The notes: generated by a model not told the origin, from the sequence alone. DNA of 64,000 bases from Diploptera punctata (GCA_030220185.1 JASPKZ010007287.1:380501-444500); one strand, 5' to 3'. Counted from the first letter of the stretch, positions 1 to 11,331 are shown. A program made the numbers and translations.

Positions 1-184
1 GAGAGAAAATGCCCAGTTGGTAGACCAAGAATGAGGTGGGAGAATAACATTAACTATGATTTGAGGGAAGTAGATTATACAGGGAATGATTGGAAAGCAT
101 TGGCTGAGGATAGGGATGTATGGAGAGCTTATGTCCATGCTGCCATGAACTTACAGGTTCGATAGTGCCAGTGAGTAGGTAAGT
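1..184 (+). mobile_element. LINE 3' end (reverse transcriptase C-terminal tail)
   Basis: This encodes the last residues of a non-LTR retrotransposon RT (VGRPR, a tryptophan-rich stretch, WRAYVHAAMNL) and ends in a GTAGGTAAGTA-type tail. The same tail recurs at 9411, 33297, 45700, 58620 and 60695 on + and at 14045 and 16312 on -. It is cut by the window edge, so its 5' extent is unknown. The RTE-like assignment is an inference from motif style. Confidence 0.75.
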
Positions 185-677
185 AATATTCCAATAGCAT
201 ATAAACTAATTTGGTATACGATAACTTCATCATCATCATATTTGGCATAACAACCTGGGTCGAGTCATAGCCTCCCTAAGTAAATCATTTACGTAATATT
301 CCAGTAGTGTATAAACTAATTTGGTATATACTAACTTCATCATCATCATCATCATTTGGCATAACAACCTGGATCGAGTCATAGCCTCCCTAAGTAAATC
401 ATTTACGTAATACTCCAGTAGTGTATAAAGTAATTTGGTATATACTATCTTCATCATTATATTTGGCATAACAACCTGGGTCGAGTCATTGCCTCCCTAA
501 GTAAATCATTTACATAATATTCCAGTAGTGTATAAACTAATTTGATATATACTAACTTCATCATATCACATCATATTTGGCATAATAACCTGGGTCGAGT
601 CATAGCCTCCATAAGTAAATCATTTACATAATATTCCAGTAATGTATAAACTAATTTGGGATATACTAACTTCATTT
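185..677. repeat. Tandem repeat, about 4.4 copies of a 106-115 bp unit
   Basis: Units start near 185, 295, 409, 515 and 630. Each contains AATATTCCAGTAGTGTATAA, an ATC microsatellite of variable length that explains the period differences, and TTGGCATAACAACCTGG. The open frame on the - strand is a by-product of repetition and looks unlike a protein. Confidence 0.9.
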
Positions 678-1158
678 TTGCGATTTCTCACAAGGTAAAT
701 TATGAATCTTTTCCCATGAAGCCTAACATTCTGCAAATATGGCAACATGGTCAACTTAAAAAGGTGTGACTTAAGTCCAAATGTTTCTAACATCACAATA
801 CAAGCCTGTCTAGCTATTTTAATGTCTGTAATAATGTCTGGTGACTTATACAAATGATATAATTCTTCATTACATTGTATTCGCCATTCTCCTCTTTCCT
901 GAATGGTGTCATATATTCTTCTTAGAATTTTTCTTTCAAAAACTCCAAGCTGAGCAATGGTATTTTCAGTCAAGACCCAAATCTCACTTCTATACTTAGC
1001 ACATGCTTTCTTTATTAATGCCTTATATAATCTATTTTTATGTGTAAAAGTGAGATATTTTGATTTAAAATATTTTATCATTCCGTAGTAACATTTATTA
1101 GCATTTTTAATTCTCTTATTTATTTCTTCTTTAATACCGTTAGTGTTACTTATTTTTG
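678..1158 (-). pseudogene. LINE reverse transcriptase relic, C-terminal part
   Basis: The - strand encodes a LINE thumb/connection-type segment including FERKILRRIYD and GEWRIQCNEELYHLY, the usual pattern downstream of the RT catalytic core. It has no endonuclease and is out of register with the upstream half at 1477-1990. The foldback element at 1158-1476 separates the two halves. It is dead because of stops and the missing N-terminus. Confidence 0.8.
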
Positions 1159-1476
1159 GAATTCACACTATGAGGTATATTCATTTAGGTAAAATTGCAT
1201 CACTCACCTCATATTTTTCTTCTTTCTTAATTTAAACTAGTTTTGGAACTTTACACTTTCATTCCATCATCAGTATCCCCAGGATTGTTCTGTTGTCTTG
1301 AAGAGCTGTCTTTCTTTCCCTCTTGGCTCTTCAAGATAACAGAACAACGGTCGCAGGGATACTGATGATGGAACGGAAATGTAAAGATCCAAAACTAGTT
1401 TAAATTTAAAAAAGAAGAAAACTATGAGGTGAGTGATAAAATTTTACCTAAATTCATTGGTGTTGTTAATTAGGGT
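1158..1476 (-). repeat. Foldback element inside a LINE relic
   Basis: Arms of about 130 bp pair around a centre near 1310. Read on the - strand, the 3' end carries ATGAGGTGAG followed by ACCTCATAGTG and AATTCC, the same ends as the short element at 21630-21741. The arm holds CTGATGA, one spacer base, a GGAA/TTCC stem and AAAAC, a degenerate form of the hammerhead-like core described in Part 2. Confidence 0.8.
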
Positions 1477-1990
1477 TCCCAGATATACAAAACTTTCAAC
1501 TTTTTAGAATTTAAAATTCTCTATTTGTATTTGTTGTTCCTTTCTTTTATACTTATTTTCATTACAGACCATATATTTTGTTTTTTCTTCATTTATCTGG
1601 AGACTCATTTTATTCACTGCTTTATTTAAAGCTTTAAATGTTTTCCTTATACCGTATCATTTCTGGTCTTGCCAATAATATCAGTATCATCTGCATAAAC
1701 CAATATCTGTATTGATTTCTGGAATATTGTACCTCTCAATTTGATGTCGGTATTTCTAATAGCTCTTTCCAGTAGTATGTTAAAAAGTAAGCATGAAAGT
1801 GAGTCTCCTTGTCTTAATCCATCCGAGGATTCAAAAGGTTCTGAAAATTTCACTAACTTACCCTTTCTTAACCTAATAAAATAAAAAAAGTAGTAGTGCA
1901 ATTTCTTATTGTGAAGATTGGTCATATCTGTAACATAGATAGTCCTGTCATCTGTTGACAAGACTTTGCACATGCACTATGGTTCTGTAG
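1477..1990 (-). pseudogene. LINE reverse transcriptase relic, catalytic part
   Basis: The - strand shows DGLRQGDSLSCLLFN followed by VYADDTDIIG, RT motifs around the catalytic YxDD box. The reading frame is broken before and after this block. It continues the relic at 678-1158 across the inserted foldback. Confidence 0.85.
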
Positions 1991-2456
1991 AACTTGGAAA
2001 AAATAATTGAGAGATTTCACGTATGTAAATAAATACTTACCAGTTATAAGAAATCTTTTAAGAATCATTAGAAAATGTTAAAATAGTATGAAATGTTAGT
2101 AAAAATGGAGAAATTAAATAGTGCAACTGCGTCATAAGAATATTGCATGGTGTAGCATAGTGAGGATTAATCTATAGTTGAGTCGATAGATGGAATTTCA
2201 GCTGATTGTCTTTTAAGATGTTTCACACTGGTAAAATGAATATTTTCAACATTGGTGATGCCTTGGACGTTGTTATATCTTGTAACAAAGGGTGACATCT
2301 ATAGAATAACTAATTAATTTTGCAAATATTTAGAAAATGGCACTCAGAAAAATAATGTGTATGTATCACACTGATATCACTATAATTCCCATAGATATTT
2401 AGATGATGCATTATGAATTTAGATGGCTTTGATTTTTCTTTTTTTTTTTTCTTCAA
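1991..2456. other. No recognised feature
   Basis: AT-rich sequence without a convincing open frame or repeat match inside the window. A T-rich run at 2438-2450 adjoins the SINE at 2457 and is probably its poly(A) tail. Confidence 0.5.
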
Positions 2457-2860
2457 GTGCGATAGGCCTAGAAGGGCCTTGGCCTACTATCCGGCTGCTG
2501 GCCTCACAACCACATGGATGGGGCAACCATTATTACTAATCTGTTATCAGCTATTCCATATATTGGTATTGACCTCGTTCAATGAGTTTGGTTAATCACA
2601 GATGTAGACGATCATCTAGCCAGTGTAGGGGTGACAGGTCAGCATGTCGGGTCCCCCAGCCATTATAGCTGGTCTTCTCAACATGGAGTCGCTACTTATT
2701 GTAGCTACCTGAATGCCTCACGATGTTGGATGGGCACCAGTCTCATACTGGCCAAAATTCCATGAGAAAATTTCTTCCCCTATGGAGACTCGAACCAGTG
2801 CAAGTCTCATAGCTGTATGCTAAGGCTTCTTGCCTTAACCACTCGGTTACGGTGCGGGAC
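2457..2860 (-). repeat. SINE family B copy
   Basis: This is a near full-length member. The - strand begins with a tRNA-like head (CGTAACCGAGTGGTTAAGGCA) and ends with CTTCTAGGCCTATCGC next to a poly(A) run. The head resembles the D-arm of a Leu/Ser-type tRNA. Confidence 0.85.
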
Positions 2861-2937
2861 TTGTATTTAAGGAATCTATATCCCTATATGGGTGGGATTT
2901 GGGATGGCTTGCATATAACATAACTTAAGTTTTACCA

Positions 2938-3200
2938 AAGTGAATCATGGGAAAAGATTCATAATTTACCTTGTGAGAAATCACAAAAATCATAATCTTT
3001 TCCAGAGTCAGGGAGAGAATATCGCCTTAAATTTTTATTATATATATTTTCATTAGTTTACAATAATTTGGAGGGTGTACATAGGGCATGTATGCAATGG
3101 CTTGTATTGTGATGTTAGAAACATTTGGACTTAAGTCACATCTTTTTAGTTGACCACGTTGCCAGATTTGCAGAATGTTAGACTTATGGGGTTTTCCTAA
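2938..3200 (+). repeat. LINE fragments, inverted relative to 675-810
   Basis: 2938-2995 and 3085-3200 match, in inverse orientation, the - strand LINE relic at about 675-810 (for example AAGATTCATAATTTACCTTG). About 90 bp of other sequence separates the pieces, so this is a second, rearranged copy of the same LINE end. Confidence 0.7.
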
Positions 3201-3644
3201 AAAAACTTGTTTCTCTGCATGGTAGTTTTAGGCTCTCTCATCATGTGTGACTTTAGGATTGCATTAGCATTTAAACCATACTTTGAACAATTTTTTTAAG
3301 GTGTTGGGTATTTCCCGACCATATAATCTGCGTGAGGTTACTATTGTATTCAAGTAAGAAATTAGGTATTGTGCTTCTGGACGTAACAAAGGGGCTTATG
3401 CCAAACAATGACTTTCTCTAGTCTTCCTGGTGCTGTCTGTATAGGTGTTTCCTAAGTTTAACAAAAGGAAAGGTTTGTTATCGTAATGGATTTTGGCTTT
3501 GTCAATACTGGCGATAAATTTTATTATGAAATCATTTTGCATGGATTTATTGATAGCAATTTAATTAGCTAGCGTTACTTTTGTTGGTTAAAATGAGTTC
3601 AGACATGGCCTATTTGGTACAATTATATCAAGCCTATTTGAAAT

Positions 3645-3886
3645 GCGTCCCACATCGTAGCTGAGTGGTTAAGGCAAGAAGCCTTGGCGCAGAGCTACGG
3701 CACTTGCGCTGGTTCGAGTCCCCATGGAGTAGCTACAATAAGTAGCAACTCCAGGTTGAGAAGACCAACTATAACAGCTGGGGATATGTCACCCCTATGC
3801 TGGCTTATGATCGTCTACCTCTGTGAATAACACATGTGGACGTGAAGCCGGCTGGTAGGCCAAGGGCCTTCAAGGCCTGTCGTGTT
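3645..3886 (+). repeat. SINE family B copy, internally deleted
   Basis: It starts with GTAGCTGAGTGGTTAAGGCA and ends GCCTGTCGTG. The segment between the tRNA-like head and the AGTAGCTACAATAAGTAGC block is shortened, which accounts for its length of about 240 bp against about 325 bp for full copies. Confidence 0.85.
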
Positions 3887-4336
3887 TGGAGAATATTTAA
3901 AATGCTTTGTATAAAATTTTCAACTTTATGGCTTTGTGAGATAGCAGTGTCAGTTTCTAAATGTTAATCCTTTTAAGCATAATGAGCTTTTTTTAGAAAT
4001 GTGGCTTAATATATTTGAGGACTGGATAAGAAATAAATTTTAAATAATTTTTGGTATCAATCAAATGAAAATTAAAAAAAACAATTGTACAGAATTACAA
4101 AATATAATGCAGGCAACTAATATCTGTCAAAATGATGTCATTGGCACCAAGTTGGCAATTTCTGTGGTAGAGTGTGTACCAAATGATTAGATTAAATTCC
4201 AAAACATTTCATGTGTACATGTATTATGAAGGCTTATCCTTCTGTTGAAAATTATTTGTTGGATGAAGATATTACACTTAATAAATGCCAGTGTCTCATT
4301 GTGATAAATTTGTTTCTATTTCAGTCCAGCTCCAAT

Positions 4337-4424
4337 ATGCCTGTCAGAAAAAGAGCAACAAAACGTAGAAGCACGTTAACTGGAGGTGTACCAGCAAGTG
4401 TGAGGAATTCTAAAAAACAAAAAC
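4337..4424 (+). CDS. RCC1: RCC1 coding exon 1 (start codon, nuclear localisation signal)
   Basis: A 3' splice site (TTTGTTTCTATTTCAG, ending 4324) is followed by 12 bases of 5' UTR and the ATG at 4337. An upstream non-coding exon must therefore exist; I could not place it. The exon encodes residues 1-29, a Lys/Arg-rich tail with MPVRKRATKRRSTLTGG and SKKQK, as expected for the nuclear-import signal and DNA/histone-binding tail of RCC1. The donor AAAC/GTAAGT leaves one base of codon 30 (phase 1), which joins exactly to the exon at 10385. Starting further upstream would need an in-frame extension without RCC1 likeness, so this ATG is preferred. Confidence 0.85.
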
Positions 4425-4839
4425 GTAAGTCCATAGTTAGATGGATCTATCTTTATTATTTTTGTTTTGTGGAAATGATTATTCAAAGAAATGAGACCAC
4501 TTATAGTTAAATAGCCAAATATAAAAATAACAGTATGCATAAAATACATTATGAAGGCTTTTGTATGTTTAAAACTAAATTCTCAAACAGAAAATGAAGA
4601 AGTTTGTGTTTATTGATGTGACATACAAAGAAAAAGAGAATATTTTACATTCAAACTTTGACACCTCCCAAGTGTTTCTGGATCGACATAATGCTTCAAG
4701 TTATCCAAAATTCGAGATATAGAAAATACAATAAAAAAAAGTAAAGTATTTTACAACTACAATAATAACTATAGGTACTCCACATAATTAAAAATGAGAT
4801 TCTTCTATTTCATTTTTTAAGCTACTGTAATTTATTGTT

Positions 4840-5560
4840 CACTTGTGGATTTTAATTTTACTTACGAAACCATATGTTTTGATAGAGGTCTGTCATTCTC
4901 TTTTGATTTTCATTTTGGATATTAGCAGTAATGTCGACTTATGCCACAATATCTTTCTTTTATATTTTAATTAATATTGGGAAGTAAACATTATGAGGTT
5001 ATATCATTAATAGTGAGTGGAGAACATATTTTTAACGACTCACCTCATATAATTTCAAATTTCTTTGATACCGGCAGTTTCAGACAATATCTTGTCCCTC
5101 TTTAGTCATGGCTTGAGTAGAAGCCATGACTGAAGAGGGACAAGATATTGTCTGAAACCGCTGGTATCAAAGAAATTTGAAATTATATGAGGTGAGTCGT
5201 TAAAAATATGTTCTCCACTAACTATTAAATCTTTCTTTTAACTTACTCTTTACCGGTTCCTGAATCACCTCTAACTTTTCATTTACTCTTTTCAAAATTA
5301 ATTTTGTCTCTACAGTATGATTTTCACTGATCAATACTGGACTTGGCTACAGTAATTTACACTAAATCTATAAAAAACCGTGTTCTCTCAGTTTTGTGAA
5401 GAACATGGTATTTCAAAAGGTAAAGAAAAGCCTGTTTAAACACAATAGAGTACTGTACTGCAAGTGTCGTTGATTAATTTCTGCCCTATCTATCACACTA
5501 CAATAAAGTAACATACTTCATTCATTCCCTTTATTGAACATATATTATCACCCTAATTCT
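4840..5560. repeat. Unclassified interspersed repeat, interrupted by a foldback
   Basis: Segments such as GGCTACAGTAATTTACACT, TTTTGTGAAGAACA and TTTAAACACAATAGAGTACT recur in the same order at 48930-49600, and partly at 53200-53470. No coding capacity is seen. The foldback at 4978-5235 sits inside this copy and the element at 49237 sits inside the second, so this is an older repeat layer of unknown class. Confidence 0.6.
4978..5235 (-). repeat. Foldback element with hammerhead-like hairpin
   Basis: Arms of about 115 bp pair around a centre near 5115. On the - strand the 3' end reads ATGAGGTGAG, then AACCTCATAATG and TTTACTTCCC. The opposite arm stops before that terminal module. On the + strand at 5130-5158 lies CTGAAGA, one base, a GGACAA/TTGTCT stem and GAAAC. 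Confidence 0.85.
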
Positions 5561-6139
5561 AGTTAAATGTATTTTATGATTGATGTATGAAATATCCTCC
5601 GACATATCAAAAAATGTATCTGAACTTGGAATATAGAAAGAAAATACACACAAAAAATATGGTAATATTAATAAACTACAATTTCCTTGAGATAAAGAAC
5701 ATTCTAAGTTTTCTGAGTTTGACTTATGGAAGTTTGACTGTACCATTAATTACCTACATTAAAAGACTGGGGAGAATGCTGGAATTTTCCACAAACAATA
5801 GACATTCCTAACGAGAAAGTTGTTAAGAACTTACATAATGTACATTCTTTGTCAAGACTCAGGCAAATAATTTACAGTATTAGTTCAAAAGGAAGGCCTT
5901 TTAAGGTAAAGGAGTTTTGCATTCTATTAAAATTTCATTAAAGTAGTTATTCCATATAGGGTATGTTAAAATAAATATGTGCTCTACCTAAATAAAAAAA
6001 ATTAAAGTCAAATTGAAAATAAAAGTTTAGGGAATATTTATCATTTGAATAATCAACATTCCATAAGCTTTCACCAATGTAATAAGAAGTAGAGTTCCAG
6101 GGACAAATATTAATAGATAGTATTTTATTTTGAGAAGAC

Positions 6140-7672
6140 ATAGAACCCCCAGATCTCCTTGATGTTGAAATGGCCATACAAAGATTGAAAAATAATAAAT
6201 CACCGGGTGAAGATGGTTTACAGGCAGAATTATTTAAGCATGGAGAAAAGGAGTTACATAAGATAATATATGAATTGATTAGATTGATTTGGGTAGAGGA
6301 AAGAATGCCAAAAGAGTGGAAGATTGGAATAATTTGTCCTCTTTATAAGAAGGGTGACCCACTGGTGTGCTCTAATTATCAAGAAATAACTGTACTGAAT
6401 GTTGCTTACAAAATATTGACAGTAATATTATATAGTAAACTTTTACCGTTTGTAGAGAAAGAAATCAACAATGCCAGTGTGGCTTTAGACCAGGTAAATC
6501 CACAATAGATCAAATTTTTAATTTGAAACAAATCCTAGAGAAAACTTATGAATTCAACATTGATACTCATCATTTGTTTGTGGATTTAAAGCTGCATACG
6601 GCAGTATAAACAGGAAACAATTAATATTAGCGATGATGGAATTTAAACTCCCATCAAAATTGGTATGACTGGTAAGAATGACATTGACAGAGATGAAGTG
6701 TAAAGTAAAGATACAAACAAAATTAAGTAATGAATTTGAATTTAACACAGGATAGCGCCAGGGAGACACGTTATCATGTCTTTTCTTTAACATAGCCCTA
6801 GAAAAAGTGGTTAGAGACTCTGGGTTACAGAGACAGAAAACTATTTTCACCAAATCCATACAGTTATTAGGTTATGCAGATGATGTGGACATAATTGGAA
6901 GGTCCTTTTGAGCACTAACAGAAGCTTTCATTGCTCTTGAATCTAACACAAAAAAAGAGGGCCTGGAAATTAATGATAAAAGACGAAATGTGTGACTTCA
7001 GAAAGAAACTATGCTACAAAATAAGAAGTTCAAATAGGAAGATACACATTTGAAACAGTAGATCAATTCAAATATTTAGGGGTAATAGTCAAAATGGATA
7101 ATGATACAACACAAGAAATAAAGAATCGAATAAATATAGCCAACAAATGTTATTATGGGCTTTTAAAACACATGAAAAGTCAAGTCTTGTTAAGATCTGT
7201 AAAGATATTACTATACAAGACTATAATAAGACCCATTGACATATGGATGTGAAACATGGTTAATGGGAAGAAACAATGAATGCGCTCTGCAATTTTTTGA
7301 AAGAAAAACATTAAGGAGGGTGTATGGTCCTACATGTGAGAACGGTGTCTGGCGAAAACGCTATAATCAGGAGTTGTATGCATTATTCAAAGAGGTGGAA
7401 ATTAGTAAATTCATTAAATTAACCAGACTAGGATGGGCAGGGCATGTAAGAAGAAAGGAAGAGTCAGAAATATGTAAGAGGATATGGTCCACTCAACCAG
7501 AAGGTAGAAGAAAAAGAGGAAGACCAAAACTGCGATGGAAGAATGAGGTGGATGGAGATGCTAGAGAGTTGGGATCAAGAAATTGTGGAGAGAGGCACAG
7601 GACCGAGCTAATTGGAGAGGCTCCTTGAGGAGGCCAGGACTCAGGAATGAGTTGTTGCGCCAATGATGATGA
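6140..7672 (+). pseudogene. LINE (RTE-like) reverse transcriptase, frameshifted
   Basis: RT motifs appear in order across three frames: NNKSPGEDGLQAELFKHG near 6190, a conserved block ending CGFRPGKSTIDQIF near 6470-6520, FVDLKAAYGSINR near 6580, RQGDTLSCLFFN near 6755, YADDVDIIGRS near 6870, then the C-terminal WAGHVRRKEESE and RRKRGRPKLRWKNEVDGDA near 7430-7560. At least four stops or frameshifts break it. The 3' end is an ATGATGATG microsatellite near 7660, typical of RTE-type tails. The endonuclease half is absent. Confidence 0.85.
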
Positions 7673-7739
7673 TTTAATTTGAGGTCCAGGTGGCTCAGAA
7701 ATAAGAGGTAATGGGTGCAAGGATCCATGTTTTTTATCT

Positions 7740-7960
7740 AACAATGCAAGGAGATGGGATGATCAGCCCTATGCTCTGGCTGTCTTTACCCCAAAAAAAT
7801 GAGTGCTTATTTTGGTAGAAGATTGATTGGACTTCAAAGCCAGTCTGAGGTAAGAATGAAGAAAATTCTCCATCACTTTTGTTGCCTAGAATTGAACCTG
7901 GACCGTCTTATTTGTAATTTCATGCCTTGAACATCTGACCCACAGAAAGGTACATGAAAT
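7740..7960 (-). repeat. Degenerate tRNA-like SINE
   Basis: Read on -, a B-box-like GGTCCAGGTTCAATTCTAGG follows a D-arm-like GTGGGTCAGATGTTCAAGGC at 7885-7955. It has no close relative elsewhere in the window. Confidence 0.45.
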
Positions 7961-8035
7961 GTTTAATTACCATTGCTCAAGAAATGGATTTTTTGTGTTA
8001 TCCACTGAAACAATGAGCTGAAGTCGTAACAGGTT

Positions 8036-8235
8036 ACCAGGCCCAATACATGAGAGGACAGAAAATATTTTTGCCTGGCTGGAATATTGTGTAGAGAATA
8101 AATAAATAAATATATATATATACACACAACATGATAAGAAAAATAAATGCTCGGACGGGATTTGAACTTGGACCTCCGGATTGATACCCCAGTGTGCTAC
8201 CGATTACACTACCGAGCAAATCTAGTACAAACATT
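8036..8235 (-). repeat. tRNA-like repeat with intact acceptor pairing
   Basis: On the - strand at 8153-8220 a tRNA-like unit starts TGCTCGG and ends CCGAGCA, a seven-pair acceptor stem, with D-arm GTGT/GCAC and B box GTTCAAATCCC. The flanks (ATTTATTTTTC, TAGTACAAACATTCATTTTT) recur at 8436-8525 and 9361-9860, so this is a repeat and not a host tRNA gene. The loop would place ATC at the anticodon, but the anticodon stem is weak. Confidence 0.65.
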
Positions 8236-8279
8236 CATTTTTTTTATTTATATATATGTGTTCTCTATTATCACGAGAT

Positions 8280-8526
8280 GTAGCAGAAATTCGGTCACCA
8301 CTGCCACCTAGTAGCTCCTATAACAAGTAAGCAAATTAAAGAGAATATTTTTGCATTATAGCAGTGACGCTTTATCGATGTTATAATTAAATTTTTGTCA
8401 TTGAGCAATGCAAACTTAATATGACATGAAAAGAAAAAATAAATGCTCTGATGGGGTTTGAACCCAGACCACTGTGTACTACCGATTATGCTACCGAGCA
8501 AATGTAGTACAAACATTAATTTTTCT
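8280..8526 (-). repeat. tRNA-like repeat, second copy
   Basis: The tRNA-like unit at 8436-8505 lacks the anticodon arm seen in the 8153-8220 copy. Its 8290-8335 flank (GGTCACCACTGCCACCTAG) matches in inverse the flank at 9290-9345. Confidence 0.65.
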
Positions 8527-8540
8527 TTTATATATATATA

Positions 8541-8576
<36 letters not shown>
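8527..8576. repeat. (TA)n microsatellite
   Basis: An almost pure TA run with two TTTA interruptions. A similar run lies at 9936-9977 at the end of the third tRNA-like copy. Confidence 0.9.
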
Positions 8577-8578
<2 letters not shown>

Positions 8579-8579
8579 A

Positions 8580-8919
8580 GTCCACCACTGTGGTCTCGAG
8601 GTAGCGTGCTGCCTTATCACGCAGCGGGCCCGGGTTCGATCCCCGGTCGGGGCAGTTTTTCTGGTTGAGGTTTTTATCGGGGTTTTTCCTCACCTGTAAG
8701 ACAAATGTCAGGAAAACTTTAAGGCCCAAACGGTCCCCGAAATCATATGGCCATCATCATCTTTATCATTACCATTATCATCATCATCCTTCACAGGTGT
8801 GGAAAGCAATGGCAAGCTACCACACCTACACAATTCCCTAGTAAAGCTGCAAGCATAGCATGAAAATGCTATGATTGCAGTGAAGGACCTGCCTTTGGGC
8901 AGAATTACTATGGATGGAT
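8580..8919 (+). repeat. SINE family A copy, full length
   Basis: The tRNA-derived head is GTGGTCTCGAGGTAGCGTGC with B box GGGTTCGATCCCCGG. The body ends GGGCAGAATTACTATGGATGG. At about 340 bp it is the reference copy for nine others here. Confidence 0.9.
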
Positions 8920-8947
8920 ATATTTATATTCTCTATTATTACAAAAT

Positions 8948-9242
8948 GTCACCATAGCGTAGTGGTTAAGGCACTGAGCTACAAGCCGGAGGGTCGAGGG
9001 TTCAAGTCCCGTTGGGATCAGGATTTTTAAACTGACCCAAACCCTCTGGCGGCACTATGGCCCTTGGGTCGACTCAGCCTCTAATTGAAATGAGTACCAG
9101 ACGCTTGTTCTGGGGGTAAAGGCGGCCGTCATGCAGGGCTGACAACCCGGCTGACATAAAGTGCCGATTGTCTAGAAAAAGTGGGAGCCTTAACCTCCTA
9201 CTACCCCAAGGGCCTCCGGGCCTGTTGTGGGATCACTTTACT
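8948..9242 (+). repeat. SINE family C copy
   Basis: It has head CGTAGTGGTTAAGGCACTGA with B box GGTTCAAGTCCC, and ends CGGGCCTGTTGTGG. Flanks ATTACAAAATGT (from 8937) and ATTACAAGATGT (near 9245) look like a 12-bp target-site duplication with one change. The second copy is at 15146. Confidence 0.85.
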
Positions 9243-9245
9243 TTG

Positions 9246-9860
9246 CTATTACAAGATGTAGCGGGAACAATATAATTCCATATTGCTTACTTGTTATAGG
9301 AGCTACTAGGTGGCAGTGGAGACCGAGTTCCCGCTACATCTTGTAATAATAAAGAATATATATAAGAAAAATGAATGTTTGTACTAGATTTGCTTTGTAG
9401 CATAATCGGTTTGAGACAGGTGAATGGAGAAGACTACATAACAATGAACTACATGGTCTTTATAGGAAGCCAGATATAATAAGAACAGTTAAGTCCCGTA
9501 GACTGCGATGGGAGGAACATGTTGCACGTATAGGGGAATGAAAGACGTGCATGGAAACTTCTGTATGAAAAGCAAGAAGGAAAAACGCCCAGTTGGTAGA
9601 CCAAAGAAGAGGTGGGGAGAACAACATTAACTATGATTTGAGGTGAAGTAGATTATACAGGGAATGATTGGAAAACATTAGCTCAGGATAGGGATTATGG
9701 AGAGCTTATGTCCGTGCGGCCATGAACCTACGGGTTCGATAGTGCCAGTGAGTAAGAAGTAAGTAAGTAAGTAAGCATAATCGGTAGTAAAATGGGGTAT
9801 CAATCCAGAGGTCCAGGTTCAAATCCCGTCCAAGCATTTATTTTTCTATCATGTCATATT
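9246..9860 (+). repeat. tRNA-like repeat, third copy, split by a LINE
   Basis: It begins with an inverted pair TTACAAGATGTAGCGGGAAC (9244) and GTTCCCGCTACATCTTGTAA (near 9345). The tRNA-like head is split: TTTGTAGCATAATCGGT ends at 9410 and the remainder resumes at 9774, leading to GGTTCAAATCCCGTCCAAGCA near 9835. Confidence 0.7.
9411..9773 (+). mobile_element. 5'-truncated LINE insertion with 12-bp TSD
   Basis: AGCATAATCGGT flanks it at 9399-9410 and 9774-9785. The 363-bp body is the terminal RT segment (frames broken) ending CAGTGAGTAAG and an AAGTAAGTAAGTA tail. It defines the 3' terminus of the LINE family seen at position 1. Confidence 0.9.
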
Positions 9861-9932
9861 AAGCTTGCATTACTCAATGTCAAAAATTTAATATACATAT
9901 ATAAATATATGTGTGTGTATATTATAAATATA

Positions 9933-9986
<54 letters not shown>

Positions 9987-10384
9987 CTGTGTGTGTTTTT
10001 TTCTCTGTTTTCTTAATTTTTATTTTATGGGATTTTTGTGTAAAATATTGTCAACATTTAATATCAACATAATTTTGCAGGTGCTCGTATAATGGGGTTA
10101 TGTCAAATGAAATTGATTTCAGGAAGACAAAAACAAAGTTTGCATCTGTGTAATAAATACTGTTATAACCCCATCATCACAAAATATCAAGCACAGCAAC
10201 AGTATTTTTGATGAAAGTATCACTAACCCCTTTTACAAAAATGACATAATCCTAGTGTTCAAGACAGTACTTATCGCATCATAATCAATTTCAGACTTAG
10301 TGCCCTTTAAATGAGCATCTGGAATTTCTGTGCTTACACAAGAGCAATTTCATGTCGTAGCTAATTGAGTTCGAATTGTTACAG

Positions 10385-10984
10385 TTATATTATCTCGGCC
10401 TGAAACACCTTACTTAAAATCGCCTGGCATCATACTGACATGTGGTCAAGGTGACACCGGTCAGCTTGGTTTGGGACCAGACGTGGTAGAACGTAGTCGT
10501 CCTGCTTTGGTTCCTGAGTTGGATAATATAATAGATATATGTGCTGGAGCAATGCACACTATTTGTTTAACAGAATCAGGAAATGTAATAACATTTGGCT
10601 GCAATGACGAAGGTGCCTTGGGTAGAGACACAAGTGAAGAAGGTTCTGAAACAATACCAGGAGAAGTTGACTTAGATGGTCAAGTCATACAAATAACTGC
10701 TGGAGATTCCCATAGTGCTGCCTTACTTGAAGATGGTAAAGTTTTTGCTTGGGGCTCATTTCGAGATTCAAGTGGTTCTATGGGTTTAACAAGCCAAGGA
10801 ATTGAGAAGAAGCCCATAGAAATGTTGCCAGGAGTTGTTGTAATAAAAATAGCATCAGGAGCAGATCATCTGGTGATGTTGAGTGATGATGGGCAGCTGT
10901 ACACATGTGGTTGCGGTGAACAGGGCCAGTTGGGAAGAGTAGCAGAAAGAGGTGCTAGTAGAGGAGGAAGTCGGCAAGGAATGA
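10385..10984 (+). CDS. RCC1: RCC1 coding exon 2 (propeller repeats 1 to 3)
   Basis: RCC1 is the exchange factor that loads GTP on Ran at chromatin and so drives nuclear transport, spindle assembly and envelope re-formation. This exon encodes residues 30-229. Repeat hallmarks are [56 protein letters not shown] and [20 protein letters not shown], followed by [10 protein letters not shown]. The Asp in GADHLVML lies in the propeller loop region known in the family to matter for exchange on Ran. The acceptor TTGTTACAG and the single base carried from exon 1 give Leu at residue 30. The donor ATGA/GTAAGT is phase 1. No stop or frameshift is present, in contrast to the decayed sequence around it. Confidence 0.97.
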
Positions 10985-11331
10985 GTAAGTAAATTTAGTT
11001 TCATCCTGGGTAGCAAAGATGTGAACATTTTTCTTCTTTCATTCAGATCCTAATTCAACCCAAAGCCAGTTTAAGTATTATCCTTATGTCTTTGATATCT
11101 GTCTGCTCTCTTTCATATTTATATATAATTTTTCTTTATCTTCATGTGTCCTTCATTAGGGGATCAAGCTATAACCAGCAGTCCTCCATCTATCTTTAGT
11201 AGTATAAAATGACAGACATTTAGCATTTAGGCTATTTTCTTTTGTGCTTCCCAATATAATTCCATATTGTCTTTGCTGCATTGCATAGTGTGCAAATATC
11301 AGTAACAGTTATTCCAAGTTTTGTTATTGCT

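Larger units (their letters stand above)
4425..10384 (+). other. RCC1: RCC1 intron 1
   Basis: Phase 1, GTAAGT..TTGTTACAG, 5.96 kb. It contains a foldback element, a 1.5-kb LINE relic, four tRNA-like repeats and a truncated LINE. None of these carries an intact reading frame. Confidence 0.85.

Noticed and set aside
236..469. Met/Leu-rich 77-residue frame
   Set aside because: It is a translation of the tandem repeat, with the ATC microsatellite giving a Met run.
8153..8220. Functional tRNA gene on the - strand
   Set aside because: The acceptor stem pairs fully, but the anticodon stem is weak. The same unit with the same non-tRNA flanks recurs twice within 2 kb, so it is a repeat.
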